Positions 25,608-34,539 of a DNA stretch of 64,000 nt are shown here, piece after piece. Location: NCBI GenBank assembly GCA_051747265.1, contig JBNJFY010000007.1:161534-225533 (forward strand). The letters run 5' to 3'. The notes beneath the pieces are model-generated. The model did no database searches. It was given only the letters and a program-made list of their open reading frames with translations, and was not told the origin of the DNA. Position 1 is the first letter of the stretch, and each line of letters begins with the position of its first letter. This DNA comes from JBNJFY01 sp051747265. Its GTDB lineage: Bacteria; Bacteroidota; Rhodothermia; Balneolales; Balneolaceae. Both the position numbers and the translations under genes were made by a program.

Positions 25608-28600
25608 ATGAATACAACATCTAAGCATTCTAAGTCTGATGAACCATTTGTGGTAGGTATTGGTGCTTCAGCTGGAGGATTGCGTGCTTTGGAAGCATTT
25701 TTTGATGCCATGCCCGAATCACCCAATATGGCATTTGTGGTAGTGGTACATCTATCTCCGGATCACCAAAGCAACATGGCACAACTGTTGCAAGATCATA
25801 CTACGTTGCCGGTCGTACAGCTAAAAAAAAGAACATCTATTGAAATCAATCATGTCTATGTCATTCCGCCTGGCAAAATGCTGACCATTGAAGGGAATGA
25901 GCTAGTTTTAACCAGTTCAGATAGTAGAGACAAAAAATTAACTACCATTGATCTGTTTTTTCGATCTTTGGGAAAAGCCAAAGGCAATTATTGCGGTTGT
26001 GTCATTTTATCGGGTTCAGGAAGTGATGGAGCAATCGGCTTAAAGTTAGTTAAAGAGTATGGTGGTATTGTATTGGCCCAAGTTCCCGACGAAGCCGAAT
26101 ATCCGGCAATGCCTCGCAATGCTATTGAGACCAATCTGGTTGATCTGACTCTGCCCATTGCGGATATGCCCGGTAAGTTGATTGACTACCAGGTAAACCT
26201 TAAACAGATCAAACTATCTGGCGATATTTCGGATTTGTCGGATGAAGAGGCGGAGGCGTTATATGAAATATTTACGCAGGTTAATCTTAAAACAGGTCAC
26301 AATTTCAGCAAGTATAAACGCAAATCCGTTCTCCGTCGGATCGAGCGACGCATGCGGGTAAATCAGGTGCAAACTCTACCCGAATACCTGGATTTTTTAA
26401 AAGCTAATCCCAAAGAAACCAAAGAGCTATTTAAAGATCTCCTGATTAGTGTCACCCATTTCTTCCGAGATCCGGAAGCCTTTAAAGAGTTTGAAAAGAA
26501 GATTATTCCCAAGGTTTTTGATGGGAAAGACTTAGACGATCAGGTTCGAGTTTGGGTTCCTGGGTGCGCAACGGGTGAAGAAGCGTATTCCATTGCGTTT
26601 TTATTACTAGATTTTGTAAAAAACTTGGATAGTCCTCCCAAATTGCAAGTGTTCGCCACCGATATAGATGAGGAGGCCTTGCAAGTGGCACGGGCCGGGC
26701 GCTATCCCAGTTCTATAGTTGCTGATACCCCCAATAAATACATTAATCGTTATTTTGATAAACAGGGAGATATCTACGCGGTTAAACCTGAAGTAAAGGA
26801 GATCATTTTATTTGCCAAGCATGATCTGCTGAAAGATCCCCCATTTTCCAAACTGGATTTAATCAGTTGTAGAAACCTGCTAATCTACTTAGATCGTGAC
26901 CTGCAGTCTAAAGTGTTTAAGCTATTTCACTATGCGTTAAATGCTGGTAAATGGCTCTTTTTGGGTATGTCGGATTCCATATTGGAAGCTACAGATTCGT
27001 TTGATTCGGTGAGCAAGAGATATAAAATATACCGACAAAGCCCCATGGCAGATTCTTTTATTAGCAGGCCGCCATTCCCCTTGTTCGGAAAGCAATTGGC
27101 GGAACAAACTCCAAATGAACGCAAATGGAAGGGGGGCGAACAAATTGATATCGATGCGCTGCATCATAAGTTATTGGTTGGAGAATTTGCCCCGCCAAGT
27201 GTGATTATCAATAACAATTATGATGTCATACACGCAACGCAAAATATTGACCAGTTTTTGCGATATACCGGCGGAAAGCCGAGTCAGAATATTTTGGAGA
27301 TGATTCGTCCGGAAATTCGACAAGTATTGCGGCGTTTATTGTTTAAGGCTAAACAAGAGCAAGACAGTTCTACGGTAGTCAAGAAAACCCACCTGAGTTT
27401 GGATGATCATTCGATCTTATTGAAGATTGTCATTCATAAAATTTCGAAACCGAACTTTCCGGATGGATTATTACATGTGATTTTCAAAAAAGAGAATGAG
27501 GTAAATAAAAAAGTACCCAGCCAGGTTGAACAGGCAGATGAGCAGAATGATACGGATTCAGATATTATTACGGCCCTGGAGAATGAACTTCAACATACCA
27601 AAGCGGAACTGAATATTACGGTGGAGGAGTATGAGACCTCCAATGAGGAATTGCGGGCATCCAATGAAGAATTGCAGTCCATGAATGAGGAGCTGCAGTC
27701 GACTACGGAACAGCTGGAAACCAGCCAGGAAGAGTTGCAGTCGGTTAATGAAGAGCTGAAAAGTGTTAACAGCGAATTAGAAAATAAAATTGAAAAACTT
27801 CACCATGCCAATAGTAATCTGAAAAATTTGATGGAAGCCACGGATATTGCCACCATATTTGTGGATAAGGAGTACAGCATTCAATTTTTTACTTCCCGTT
27901 GCTCCAACATATTCAATGTAATTTCATCGGATAAAGGACGGCCGATTACCCATCTAACGCATCAGCTGAAGTATGATGATTTCATAACTGATATTGATCA
28001 AGTACTGGAGAAGTTGGAGCCGATACGGAAAGTGGTGCATGATAAACAGGATAATCAATATATCATGCAGGTTCGGCCTTATCGAACGGTCAAAGATAAG
28101 ATAGATGGGGTTGTCCTAACCTTTGTTGACGTTACCCAGCTAAAGCAGGCCGAAGCGAAACTAGAAGAACGGGCCAAGCGACAAGAAATACTGGCTGATC
28201 TGGGAATATACGCCCTTCAGGAACATGATATATCCGAATTAGTTCGTAACGCGTGTGAGAAGCTTCAAAACATATTAGATTTCGACTATTGCGTCATGTT
28301 CGGTATCCAGAAGGAAAACAACACCTTTGAAATTACTTATAGTAACATCGAGGGGGGTAACCTAATATCGAAGCCCGAAACGCTAGAGGAAAAGTGGGAT
28401 GTAGCTATAGCCCTGAATTCCTCCCAACCTTTAATTGTACCAAATTATGAGCAGGAGAAACGGTTCCGTTTGAATCCCCTAATAGATGATTTGAATATAA
28501 CTTCGGGAGTCTTAATTAATATTGGAGGCACTCAAGAAAATTACGGGGCCTTGGGAATGTATGCGGAGCAACCGGTTTCCCTTTCCGAGGAAGATATCAA

Positions 28601-29390
28601 TCTGATCCAGATTATTGCTCACATATTGGGTACCGCCATTGGACGTGAAAAGGCCATAGAAGAGCGCATCAAAATAAATAAACAATTGGAGGAAGAGGTA
28701 TCCCGAAGTGAACGTTTTCAGCAAGAAATTTTAAACAATAGTTTAATTGAACGCTGGAAACTAGGGGAATACCTCCATGATAATTTGGCCCAGGTACTGG
28801 CCTCCCTCAATGTCTTAATTGACGATTTAGCCCAAAAATTGGACCCAGCCAATAGAGAAACGGTTGATACGGATTTAACCGATATCAAGCATCACATTGA
28901 TGAACAAATTGGTGAGATTCGGGAGCTAAGCCATAACATTATACCCATTGATGTGGAGGAGGAGGGCGCCTCTTATGCCTTTGCCTTACTTATGCGTCAG
29001 ATTCAAAAAATGCACCATGTAAAATGTTCTCTGCATGCTGATGATGTCTTGGATGAAATTACTAATCGTGAAATTTCTACCAATCTGTATAAAATCACCC
29101 AGGAAGCCATGAAGAACGCGGCCATTCATGGTAAAGCAAATCATATTCGTGTAAACATGAATATGGATGATCAAAATCTCTATCTGGAAATTCTGGATGA
29201 TGGTTCGGGTATTAGTCCCGAAGATCAAAAAGGAGAAGGCATGGGATTGCGGATTATGCAACATCGGGTGGAATTACTGGGAGGTACGTTTGAGGTTCGC
29301 TCCTTACCTGATGATGAGTTTACCACGGGTATTTACGGTACCTTCCCACTGGAGGCACTGAATTTGGCAACCCGTTCCAATCAGGAATAA
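25608..29390 (+). CDS. CheB-CheR-PAS-GAF-histidine kinase fusion
   Basis: 1260-residue hybrid signalling protein. Order: CheB methylesterase without receiver domain (about 14-190; S21 in GIGASAGG, H48 in VVVHLSPDH, SGSGSDGAIGLK), CheR N-terminal helix domain and methyltransferase (about 215-470; THFFRDPEAF, SAM loop VPGCATGEEAYS, SCRNLLIYLD), a long Glu/Gln coiled coil (about 650-745, repeats of NEELQS), PAS (about 740-850), GAF (about 861-1010), and a HisKA_3-type kinase (phospho-His H1057 in YLHDNLAQ; HATPase with GEGMGLRIMQHRVELLGG). Such CheBR-kinase fusions are thought to couple methylation or a coiled-coil switch to phosphorylation. No chemoreceptor or response regulator is adjacent, so the partner is unknown. 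Confidence 0.92.
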   Translation: MNTTSKHSKSDEPFVVGIGASAGGLRALEAFFDAMPESPNMAFVVVVHLSPDHQSNMAQLLQDHTTLPVVQLKKRTSIEINHVYVIPPGKMLTIEGNELVLTSSDSRDKKLTTIDLFFRSLGKAKGNYCGCVILSGSGSDGAIGLKLVKEYGGIVLAQVPDEAEYPAMPRNAIETNLVDLTLPIADMPGKLIDYQVNLKQIKLSGDISDLSDEEAEALYEIFTQVNLKTGHNFSKYKRKSVLRRIERRMRVNQVQTLPEYLDFLKANPKETKELFKDLLISVTHFFRDPEAFKEFEKKIIPKVFDGKDLDDQVRVWVPGCATGEEAYSIAFLLLDFVKNLDSPPKLQVFATDIDEEALQVARAGRYPSSIVADTPNKYINRYFDKQGDIYAVKPEVKEIILFAKHDLLKDPPFSKLDLISCRNLLIYLDRDLQSKVFKLFHYALNAGKWLFLGMSDSILEATDSFDSVSKRYKIYRQSPMADSFISRPPFPLFGKQLAEQTPNERKWKGGEQIDIDALHHKLLVGEFAPPSVIINNNYDVIHATQNIDQFLRYTGGKPSQNILEMIRPEIRQVLRRLLFKAKQEQDSSTVVKKTHLSLDDHSILLKIVIHKISKPNFPDGLLHVIFKKENEVNKKVPSQVEQADEQNDTDSDIITALENELQHTKAELNITVEEYETSNEELRASNEELQSMNEELQSTTEQLETSQEELQSVNEELKSVNSELENKIEKLHHANSNLKNLMEATDIATIFVDKEYSIQFFTSRCSNIFNVISSDKGRPITHLTHQLKYDDFITDIDQVLEKLEPIRKVVHDKQDNQYIMQVRPYRTVKDKIDGVVLTFVDVTQLKQAEAKLEERAKRQEILADLGIYALQEHDISELVRNACEKLQNILDFDYCVMFGIQKENNTFEITYSNIEGGNLISKPETLEEKWDVAIALNSSQPLIVPNYEQEKRFRLNPLIDDLNITSGVLINIGGTQENYGALGMYAEQPVSLSEEDINLIQIIAHILGTAIGREKAIEERIKINKQLEEEVSRSERFQQEILNNSLIERWKLGEYLHDNLAQVLASLNVLIDDLAQKLDPANRETVDTDLTDIKHHIDEQIGEIRELSHNIIPIDVEEEGASYAFALLMRQIQKMHHVKCSLHADDVLDEITNREISTNLYKITQEAMKNAAIHGKANHIRVNMNMDDQNLYLEILDDGSGISPEDQKGEGMGLRIMQHRVELLGGTFEVRSLPDDEFTTGIYGTFPLEALNLATRSNQE

Positions 29391-29399
29391 TGGCAATTC

Positions 29400-29518
29400 C
29401 CCAACTGGCACTAGTGTTAAATCCGGTAATTCTGTCTCAATGATGGAGGAAGGTGAGTAATCTTTTGCTGGTAAAGTCATCTACATTATCAGTAAGTGAC
29501 GCTTCGCTTAACACTTGC
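29400..29518. repeat. D-family element, short form (internal hairpin missing)
   Basis: Left end CCAACTGGCACTAGTGTTAA, right end TTAACACTTGCC. It matches the copy at 31653-31825 almost base for base except that the central stem-loop (GTCACTTGTGC...GCACAAGTGAC) is absent; the remaining AGTAAGTGACGCTTCGC joins the two sides directly. Confidence 0.7.
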
Positions 29519-29592
29519 CCCAACTGCCGTAAGCGTCCCGCTCGTGGCTTGGGGGATAGGTTGGTCGAGCCGCGGGGTTTTAACCTCCGGCG
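29519..29592. repeat. REP palindrome plus a GC-rich hairpin
   Basis: REP copy CCAACTGCCGTAAGCGTCCC followed by GCTCGTGGCTTGG (29520-29552), abutting the D element. At 29569-29592 is GCCGCGGGGTTTTAACCTCC with CGGCG after it, found again at 32049-32072. The region to 29674 holds nothing else recognisable. Confidence 0.7.
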
Positions 29593-29674
29593 AAAGGGAA
29601 GGTTTAGAGTTGTATCATTTACCTAAGTTATATCCCGCTAGTTACCCCAGATGGATCTAACCAAATGGGTGCGA

Positions 29675-30856
29675 TTACTTAATTATAGATGCTGTTGCCT
29701 CTGGAATGATAATCACCATATCATACCCCTGAATGATTCGCTTCAGTAAGGGATCATTTATGGATAGTTTTTCATTCTGAATTGCTGTTTGGATGGGAGC
29801 AGTATTGAATGCCGACCAATGGGTAGTATCTGTGGCTTCAAAGAATGGAGCCATTTTGCTGAGTAGCCCTTGGGTGGAATTGATTTCTTGGGAAGGAAGA
29901 TGGGCAAAGGGAGTGCCTTGTTCTCCATCTTCTGCAAAGATCATAACATGAAATGAATCATTGAATTGGGCATCTGCTACATGGGTTACTAGATTACCCA
30001 CGTCATAACCCCCCAATAAACTTTCTCCACCAGGCATATGTACGGCACCATATTTGAATAGATTTTTGTGATCATGCCACTGGTTAAAATTGTCCAGAAG
30101 AGTGCGCTTAATTAGTTGGATGCGTTGGTGATGGGCGTTTTTATCGTAGATATTTCTAGATAGGGCTAGATCCTCAATGATAGCTGTTTCCCGAGGGGAA
30201 AGTTCTAGGGATTTCAGGCTGTCCAGCTGATGTTTAAAATGGGGTGTTTCCATATAAAACGTCGTTTCGGGATCCTGTTTAAACCTTTTAAAATGGACAG
30301 CCGAGGAATCGATCATCTGATGATAGATTTGCTGCGCCCTCTGGTTCTGAGTCATCTTTGCCAAATCCTGCAGAACGAATCGGTCTGCCCATTTAATAAT
30401 CTGCTCAGCGCCTATCAAATTCACCCCTTGATGTGTAGCACTTTGAAGCAATGAATATTCCGACTGTAGTGCATAAAAAGAATATAACGGTTGATAAGAT
30501 GCCCTGAAGCGAGCGCGCTTTTCCACGGAATATTCGGTAAGCGAACGCTCGATGAGCTCGGTGCTATATGGGTCTAATTCGATAATCAGGTTATCGAAGG
30601 ACGCGCTATTCATGATTGCTTCTGTGAAAACAGGAATTTCTTGGATGAAATGATCCTCCCCAATTAATACCTGTGAAGCATTTTGAACTTTGGTTTGAAT
30701 ATCCTGCCACCCGGGACCGGAGAAGGAAGTACCGTCAAATTGAATCGTGCGATGGTGTTCTAGAAGTAAGGAGGTAAGCAGACTATCCTGCGCAAAAAGG
30801 GTAGAAGGAGTTGTTAACAAAAATATGAGGAAGAAATAAGATAGAAATCGATTCAT
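29675..30856 (-). CDS. Secreted EreA/ChaN-like (TIKI superfamily) protein, putative
   Basis: 393 residues with a Sec signal peptide (MNRFLSYFFLIFLLTTPSTLFAQ). The mature part has VLIGEDHFIQEIP near residue 64, a short acidic-His motif typical of the EreA/ChaN/TraB fold, followed by FDNLIIELDPY, INLIGAEQ-like VNLIGAEQIIKW, and KYGAVHMPGGESLLGG with a conserved His. The layout (ligand His/Glu at strand ends) fits this superfamily, which includes haem-binding and hydrolase members. The reaction is not identifiable. Located just upstream of repeats, no operon partner within 110 bp except the co-directional gene at 30968. Confidence 0.55.
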   Translation of the reverse strand: MNRFLSYFFLIFLLTTPSTLFAQDSLLTSLLLEHHRTIQFDGTSFSGPGWQDIQTKVQNASQVLIGEDHFIQEIPVFTEAIMNSASFDNLIIELDPYSTELIERSLTEYSVEKRARFRASYQPLYSFYALQSEYSLLQSATHQGVNLIGAEQIIKWADRFVLQDLAKMTQNQRAQQIYHQMIDSSAVHFKRFKQDPETTFYMETPHFKHQLDSLKSLELSPRETAIIEDLALSRNIYDKNAHHQRIQLIKRTLLDNFNQWHDHKNLFKYGAVHMPGGESLLGGYDVGNLVTHVADAQFNDSFHVMIFAEDGEQGTPFAHLPSQEINSTQGLLSKMAPFFEATDTTHWSAFNTAPIQTAIQNEKLSINDPLLKRIIQGYDMVIIIPEATASIIK

Positions 30857-30967
30857 AAATCAGAACAAAGAACTGATATAGGTGATAATTACAGCGAAGA
30901 TGTTCCATCATTGCGATGTTCTGATGTTGGTTACGAGAATAGGCTTAATTTGTTAACTATCTATCAG

Positions 30968-31423
30968 TTATGTCATCGGATGATAGGGCGTGTTGCCTCG
31001 AAGTCCCCATATAACCATAACGCTGACCGTCACCATGGCGATGGAGAGCGTTAAGAGCCCGGTTTCAATAATGATTTCTTGCCAGGGATCACCCGATAAG
31101 CCTTGACCCGCGAAGGGCATCATAGCTGCGCCGGCTCCCCAGATGGCTGCCAGGAGTGTCGTTGTCCAATTGGCATAGGTGCCAAATAGGGCCAACCCAT
31201 ATCCCCACGATAGGGTACGTGCACTTAGCTGAAGTCGATTCCAAAGAAGTCCCAGCAAGATTAAAAACATGCCGTTCAAGGTTCCCTCTAAATGACTGGA
31301 TAAACCCATGCGTGAATTTTCCAAACCGGGAATAGCGAATCCGGTGAGTAAGCCCAGCAGAAATAAGATGATACCGTAACGAAGTAATCGATGACTCTGC
31401 TTGGTGATGAGCTGTTCATTCAT
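30968..31423 (-). CDS. Four-helix membrane protein, hydroxylaminobenzene mutase-like
   Basis: 151 residues, four hydrophobic segments (about 13-34, 47-62, 72-98, 117-142). The pattern RLLRYGIILFLLGLLTGFAIPGLENSRMGLSSHLEGTLNGMFLILLGLLW followed by GTYANWTTTLLAAIWGAGAAMMP is typical of the HabA/HabB family, in which members rearrange hydroxylaminobenzene to aminophenol; many members have other or unknown roles. Same strand as the secreted protein at 29675 (111-bp gap). Confidence 0.6.
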   Translation of the reverse strand: MNEQLITKQSHRLLRYGIILFLLGLLTGFAIPGLENSRMGLSSHLEGTLNGMFLILLGLLWNRLQLSARTLSWGYGLALFGTYANWTTTLLAAIWGAGAAMMPFAGQGLSGDPWQEIIIETGLLTLSIAMVTVSVMVIWGLRGNTPYHPMT

Positions 31424-31568
31424 AATAGGTCTCCAGTTGAATTGGTGTCAATATGAGTTACATGGGTTGGTCAGGTAAAAATCTATTAATATTAACTTTA
31501 CGAAAAATAGACAGGAGGCGCTATTAGAAATGGGGAAGGGGCTAATTGAATACCTCAACCTGCCGCGA

Positions 31569-31626
31569 CCCCAACTTTCGCGAGCGTCCAGCCCAACTGC
31601 CGCGAGCGTCCCGCTCGTGGCTTGGG
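31569..31626. repeat. REP palindromes (one half copy, one full copy)
   Basis: Full copy at 31593-31626: CCAACTGCCGCGAGCGTCCC then GCTCGTGGCTTGG, forming CCGCGAGCG/CGCTCGTGG with outer CCAA/TTGG. A half copy CCAACTTTCGCGAGCGTCC precedes it at 31571-31589. Confidence 0.85.
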
Positions 31627-31652
31627 TTCTCGCTCTGAACATGTTCTGAAAC

Positions 31653-31825
31653 CTCAACTGGCGCAAGTGTTAAACCCGGTAATTCTGTCTCAATAATGGA
31701 GTAAGGTGAGTAATCTTTTGCTGGTAAAGCCATCTACATTATCAGTGAGTAATGGATGTCACTTGTGCCCAATTTTATTGCTGATGGATGGGGCACAAGT
31801 GACGCTTCGCTTAACACTTGCGCAG
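31653..31825. repeat. D-family element with internal hairpin
   Basis: Left end CAACTGGCGCAAGTGTTAAA, right end TTAACACTTGCGC; inner inverted repeat GTCACTTGTGC / GCACAAGTGAC. The segment between the left end and the hairpin (CCGGTAATTCTGTCTCAAT...) is shared with the short copy at 29400-29518 but differs from the copies beyond 53 kb, so two subfamilies exist. Confidence 0.75.
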
Positions 31826-31837
31826 CTATGTTAACAT

Positions 31838-31878
31838 GTGACCCGTGGCCGACTGATTCTCAGCCGGCCACGGGTCAC
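31838..31878. repeat. Perfect 14-bp inverted repeat
   Basis: GTGACCCGTGGCCG, 13-nt spacer, CGGCCACGGGTCAC. It lies directly after a D element in a gene-free stretch (31424-32361) that otherwise holds only repeats. Confidence 0.75.
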
Positions 31879-32048
31879 GCAATAGCATACTTGTGGACCC
31901 TATCCGCTTACGCAGTGTTAGGGCTCTCAGAGATCCTTCAGACTATCGAGGATTTTGTAGGCCTGAAAATAAGTTCTAGGTAAGCTATGCTCAGCTTCCT
32001 ACGTAAAATTGACCACCAACTATTCCCCAGAGGGGATAGGTAGGACGA

Positions 32049-32236
32049 GCCGCGGGGTTTTAACCTCCGGCGTAAGGGAGACCGATCGATCAACCTTGGT
32101 TCCCAAGCTTTTCCCATCTACGGGAAGCGGGAGCTCACATCCCGTATTACCAATTAGAGCTGGGCAATGAGATAACCTGATCAATGCCAATCCAAATAAA
32201 ACCCCAACTGCCGCGAGCGTCCCGCTCGTGGCTTGG
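32049..32236. repeat. GC-rich hairpin copy and REP palindrome
   Basis: 32049-32072 repeats the GCCGCGGGGTTTTAACCTCC motif of 29569-29592. 32204-32236 is a full REP copy (CCAACTGCCGCGAGCGTCCC, then GCTCGTGGCTTGG). No gene is seen from 31424 to 32361. Confidence 0.75.
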
Positions 32237-32361
32237 GTTCTCGCGCTTGGGATGCGCAATAAGGACATGATCAATGAATGTATTCGAAGTCGATTTAGTT
32301 AGGTTAGGTAAATGACGGTAAAAGTAAGAACTTCCCGCTGGTGTGAAATGTTAGGACATCG

Positions 32362-33192
32362 ATGAATTGGACCATACTGAAAATTCTGGGCGTTTTTGTC
32401 CTGATTTACCTGGGGTTGATTTTACTGGTCAGTAAAGTACAACGATCCATGATCTACTTTCCAACGCAAGCTTCAGAAAAAGAGCTTCGAAAGATAGCCA
32501 AACAGCAACAGTTGGATCCCCTGGAAAATGAGACAGGAGAGATCATCGGGTGGAAGACACCGGTTGCGGAAAAGCGCTCGGATCGAAAAGTGATCATGGT
32601 CTTTCATGGCAACGCCGGTCACGCGCTGCATCGCGAATATTTCATTAATGGGTTCCTGGCACGACTTGAATCGAGCCACTGGCAAGTGATCTTATTTGAA
32701 TATCCCGGATACGGATCCCGGCCGGGGAAGCCCTCAGAAAGAGTGATCAAGCAAGCCGCGAAACAGGCCTTGGAGCAAGTCAATACTTCTCAGATCTCCG
32801 AACTCTACTTGGTGGGGGAGTCCCTGGGATGTGGCGTGGCCAGCTATCTGGCCGGTCAGTTTCCAGACAATGTCGACGGTTTAATGCTGGTAAACGCTTA
32901 TCCGAGTCTGGTGGATGTTGCTCAGCACCACTATAGCTTTTTACCGGTACGCTGGCTGCTTCGAGAACAATATGACAATAGAGAAGCCTTGCAATCATAT
33001 ACCGGCCCCATCGCATTTATCTATGGCGATCAGGACCAAATTATTCCACCACAATTTACTCGCGAGATTCACGATTGGTATGAAGGTCCCAAATCGTTGA
33101 TCGCCCAACCAGGTCGCACCCACAATACCATGAATTACGCCCCCCAAACCGACTGGTGGCAAACCGTATTGAAGCTGTGGGGCCAAAATTAA
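32362..33192 (+). CDS. Membrane-anchored alpha/beta hydrolase
   Basis: 276 residues. An N-terminal helix (ILKILGVFVLIYLGLILLVSKVQ, 4-26) would anchor it, followed by MIYFPTQ, the opening typical of the YfhR/BEM46 hydrolase group. FHGNAGHALHREYF is the oxyanion segment, VGESLGCG the nucleophile elbow, FIYGDQDQIIPP carries the acid and QPGRTHNTM the His. The substrate is unknown. It lies between REP palindromes, one right after its stop codon. Confidence 0.85.
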   Translation: MNWTILKILGVFVLIYLGLILLVSKVQRSMIYFPTQASEKELRKIAKQQQLDPLENETGEIIGWKTPVAEKRSDRKVIMVFHGNAGHALHREYFINGFLARLESSHWQVILFEYPGYGSRPGKPSERVIKQAAKQALEQVNTSQISELYLVGESLGCGVASYLAGQFPDNVDGLMLVNAYPSLVDVAQHHYSFLPVRWLLREQYDNREALQSYTGPIAFIYGDQDQIIPPQFTREIHDWYEGPKSLIAQPGRTHNTMNYAPQTDWWQTVLKLWGQN

Positions 33193-33193
33193 C

Positions 33194-33270
33194 TCCAACT
33201 GCCCCCAACTACCGCGAGCCAACTACCGCGAGCGTCCCGCTCGTGGTTTGGGGCTCGTGGCTTGGAACTA
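33194..33270. repeat. REP palindromes downstream of the RAYT gene
   Basis: A half copy CCAACTACCGCGAG (33206-33219) and a full copy CCAACTACCGCGAGCGTCCC continuing GCTCGTGGTTTGG (33219-33251), then a stray GGCTCGTGGCTTGG. It ends about 30-45 bp from the 3' end of the transposase gene. Confidence 0.85.
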
Positions 33271-33296
33271 CGATTTGTACCATCTAAAATCTAGAT

Positions 33297-33845
33297 CTAA
33301 TCAATAATCTCAACATCCAACAACCCAACCCCACCAACATATTCCCGAGCACTACTCATCACCCACTGCTCAGGTTCATCAACAAAACCCGCCTTCACCG
33401 GATTCATATGCAAATAGTGTAACCGCTGCTCAAGTTTAGCCAACGTATCCAACTGAATCGGATGATTATGTTGCTGCCACAACTGAAAATCTTTATTCCG
33501 CCCATTTTGTGTTCCCGCACATTTCATCATCCGTAACATCCAACCCCGACGACTTTCCTTCCCATTATCTGATAACAACTTCCGCAATTGCCGAGAAGTG
33601 AAACTCTTAAAATCACGAATTATACCAGAAAGATCAGAATCCGCTGAACTAAGTATCAAATGAACATGGGAAGGCATAATACCCCATGCATGGATTACCA
33701 AGCCTTTCTCAGCCTGGCAGAACCGCCAACTATCTAATAAAACCTCACAATAGGGACGCCTTACAAATAGATCAATCCAATTGATCACCGCATAACTAAT
33801 AAAGAAAGGATAGGACTGATTCCAGAACTTATAATTTCGACTCAT
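33297..33845 (-). CDS. REP-associated tyrosine transposase (RAYT, Y1_Tnp family)
   Basis: 182-residue single-strand DNA transposase-like protein related to IS200/IS605 TnpA. The HUH motif is H60-V-H62 in IMPSHVHLIL; the helix with the candidate catalytic Tyr reads LHYLHMNPVKAGFV (Y144), both hallmarks of RAYTs. The N-terminal YPFFISYAVINWIDLF and the FKSFTSRQLRKLL region also fit. RAYTs bind and cut REP hairpins and are thought to have spread them. Here REP palindromes lie on both sides (33194-33270 and 33948-34041), with more in the same 5-kb region. The gene is intact. Confidence 0.93.
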   Translation of the reverse strand: MSRNYKFWNQSYPFFISYAVINWIDLFVRRPYCEVLLDSWRFCQAEKGLVIHAWGIMPSHVHLILSSADSDLSGIIRDFKSFTSRQLRKLLSDNGKESRRGWMLRMMKCAGTQNGRNKDFQLWQQHNHPIQLDTLAKLEQRLHYLHMNPVKAGFVDEPEQWVMSSAREYVGGVGLLDVEIID

Positions 33846-33947
33846 GATGATTAGTTAATAGTCACAGGCAGAGGCTCGCGACAATGTTATGATTGTTTTA
33901 GTATAGATGCCTTAATACCCGTATTACTTACAAACAATTTTAAATCA

Positions 33948-34041
33948 CTGCCACGAGCGGACGCTCGCGGCAGTTTGTGCTCCTGGCTTGGAAAAGTATC
34001 TATGGCCACCAACTACCGCGAGCGTCCCGCTCGTGGTTTGG
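33948..34041. repeat. REP palindromes upstream of the RAYT gene (inverted pair)
   Basis: Copy in reverse orientation CTGCCACGAGCGGACGCTCG (33948-33973) and a forward copy CCAACTACCGCGAGCGTCCC...TTTGG (34009-34041), followed by extra GCTCGTGGCTCGTGACTTG. The inverted pairing is the BIME arrangement. Confidence 0.85.
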
Positions 34042-34087
34042 AATCCCGCTCGTGGCTCGTGACTTGAAACTTAAGCTACTCATCCAA

Positions 34088-34492
34088 TCAAGAATCACGA
34101 CGAATCCGAATCTCAGCAACATACGCTGCCGAATCAATCGGCCTATCTTTAACTGGATAGGGGCGAAGGGAAAGCAGTTCAATTCGAAAACCGGCCACCA
34201 CATTCGACTTGGGCTGGGTAAAGGTATTAAGCTCCAAAAGCTCCCCGTTAACATTGAATTGAACCCGCGCATTTCCCGCCCAGGGGCATTGCACACCCTC
34301 AGGACAACGTGAATCTTCCAAAACCTCCGTAAATTGAACGATCAAATCAGTTCCTTTTACGGCAAGCCGTTCGCCCAACGTAATTTTACTAGCGGTATCC
34401 ATTGTTAAGGTCCGGTCAGATTGCATAGCAGACTCCGATTGACAACTATTTATAAGGAGAATCCCCAATAGTAAAATTAGACATTGCTTCAT
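34088..34492 (-). CDS. Conserved lipoprotein of unknown function
   Basis: 134 residues with a lipoprotein signal MKQCLILLLGILLINSC (Cys17). The mature part has a beta-rich pattern with LIVQFTEVLEDSRCPEGVQCPWAGNARVQF; the D-S-R-C-P...C-W-A-G-N-A motif with two Cys recurs in a family of small Bacteroidota lipoproteins whose role is unknown. The Cys pair may form a disulfide in the periplasm. Confidence 0.7.
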   Translation of the reverse strand: MKQCLILLLGILLINSCQSESAMQSDRTLTMDTASKITLGERLAVKGTDLIVQFTEVLEDSRCPEGVQCPWAGNARVQFNVNGELLELNTFTQPKSNVVAGFRIELLSLRPYPVKDRPIDSAAYVAEIRIRRDS

Positions 34493-34539
34493 AATAACTT
34501 TCCATTATCGGTGAATAGTGGACGGCCTTGGATATTAAA

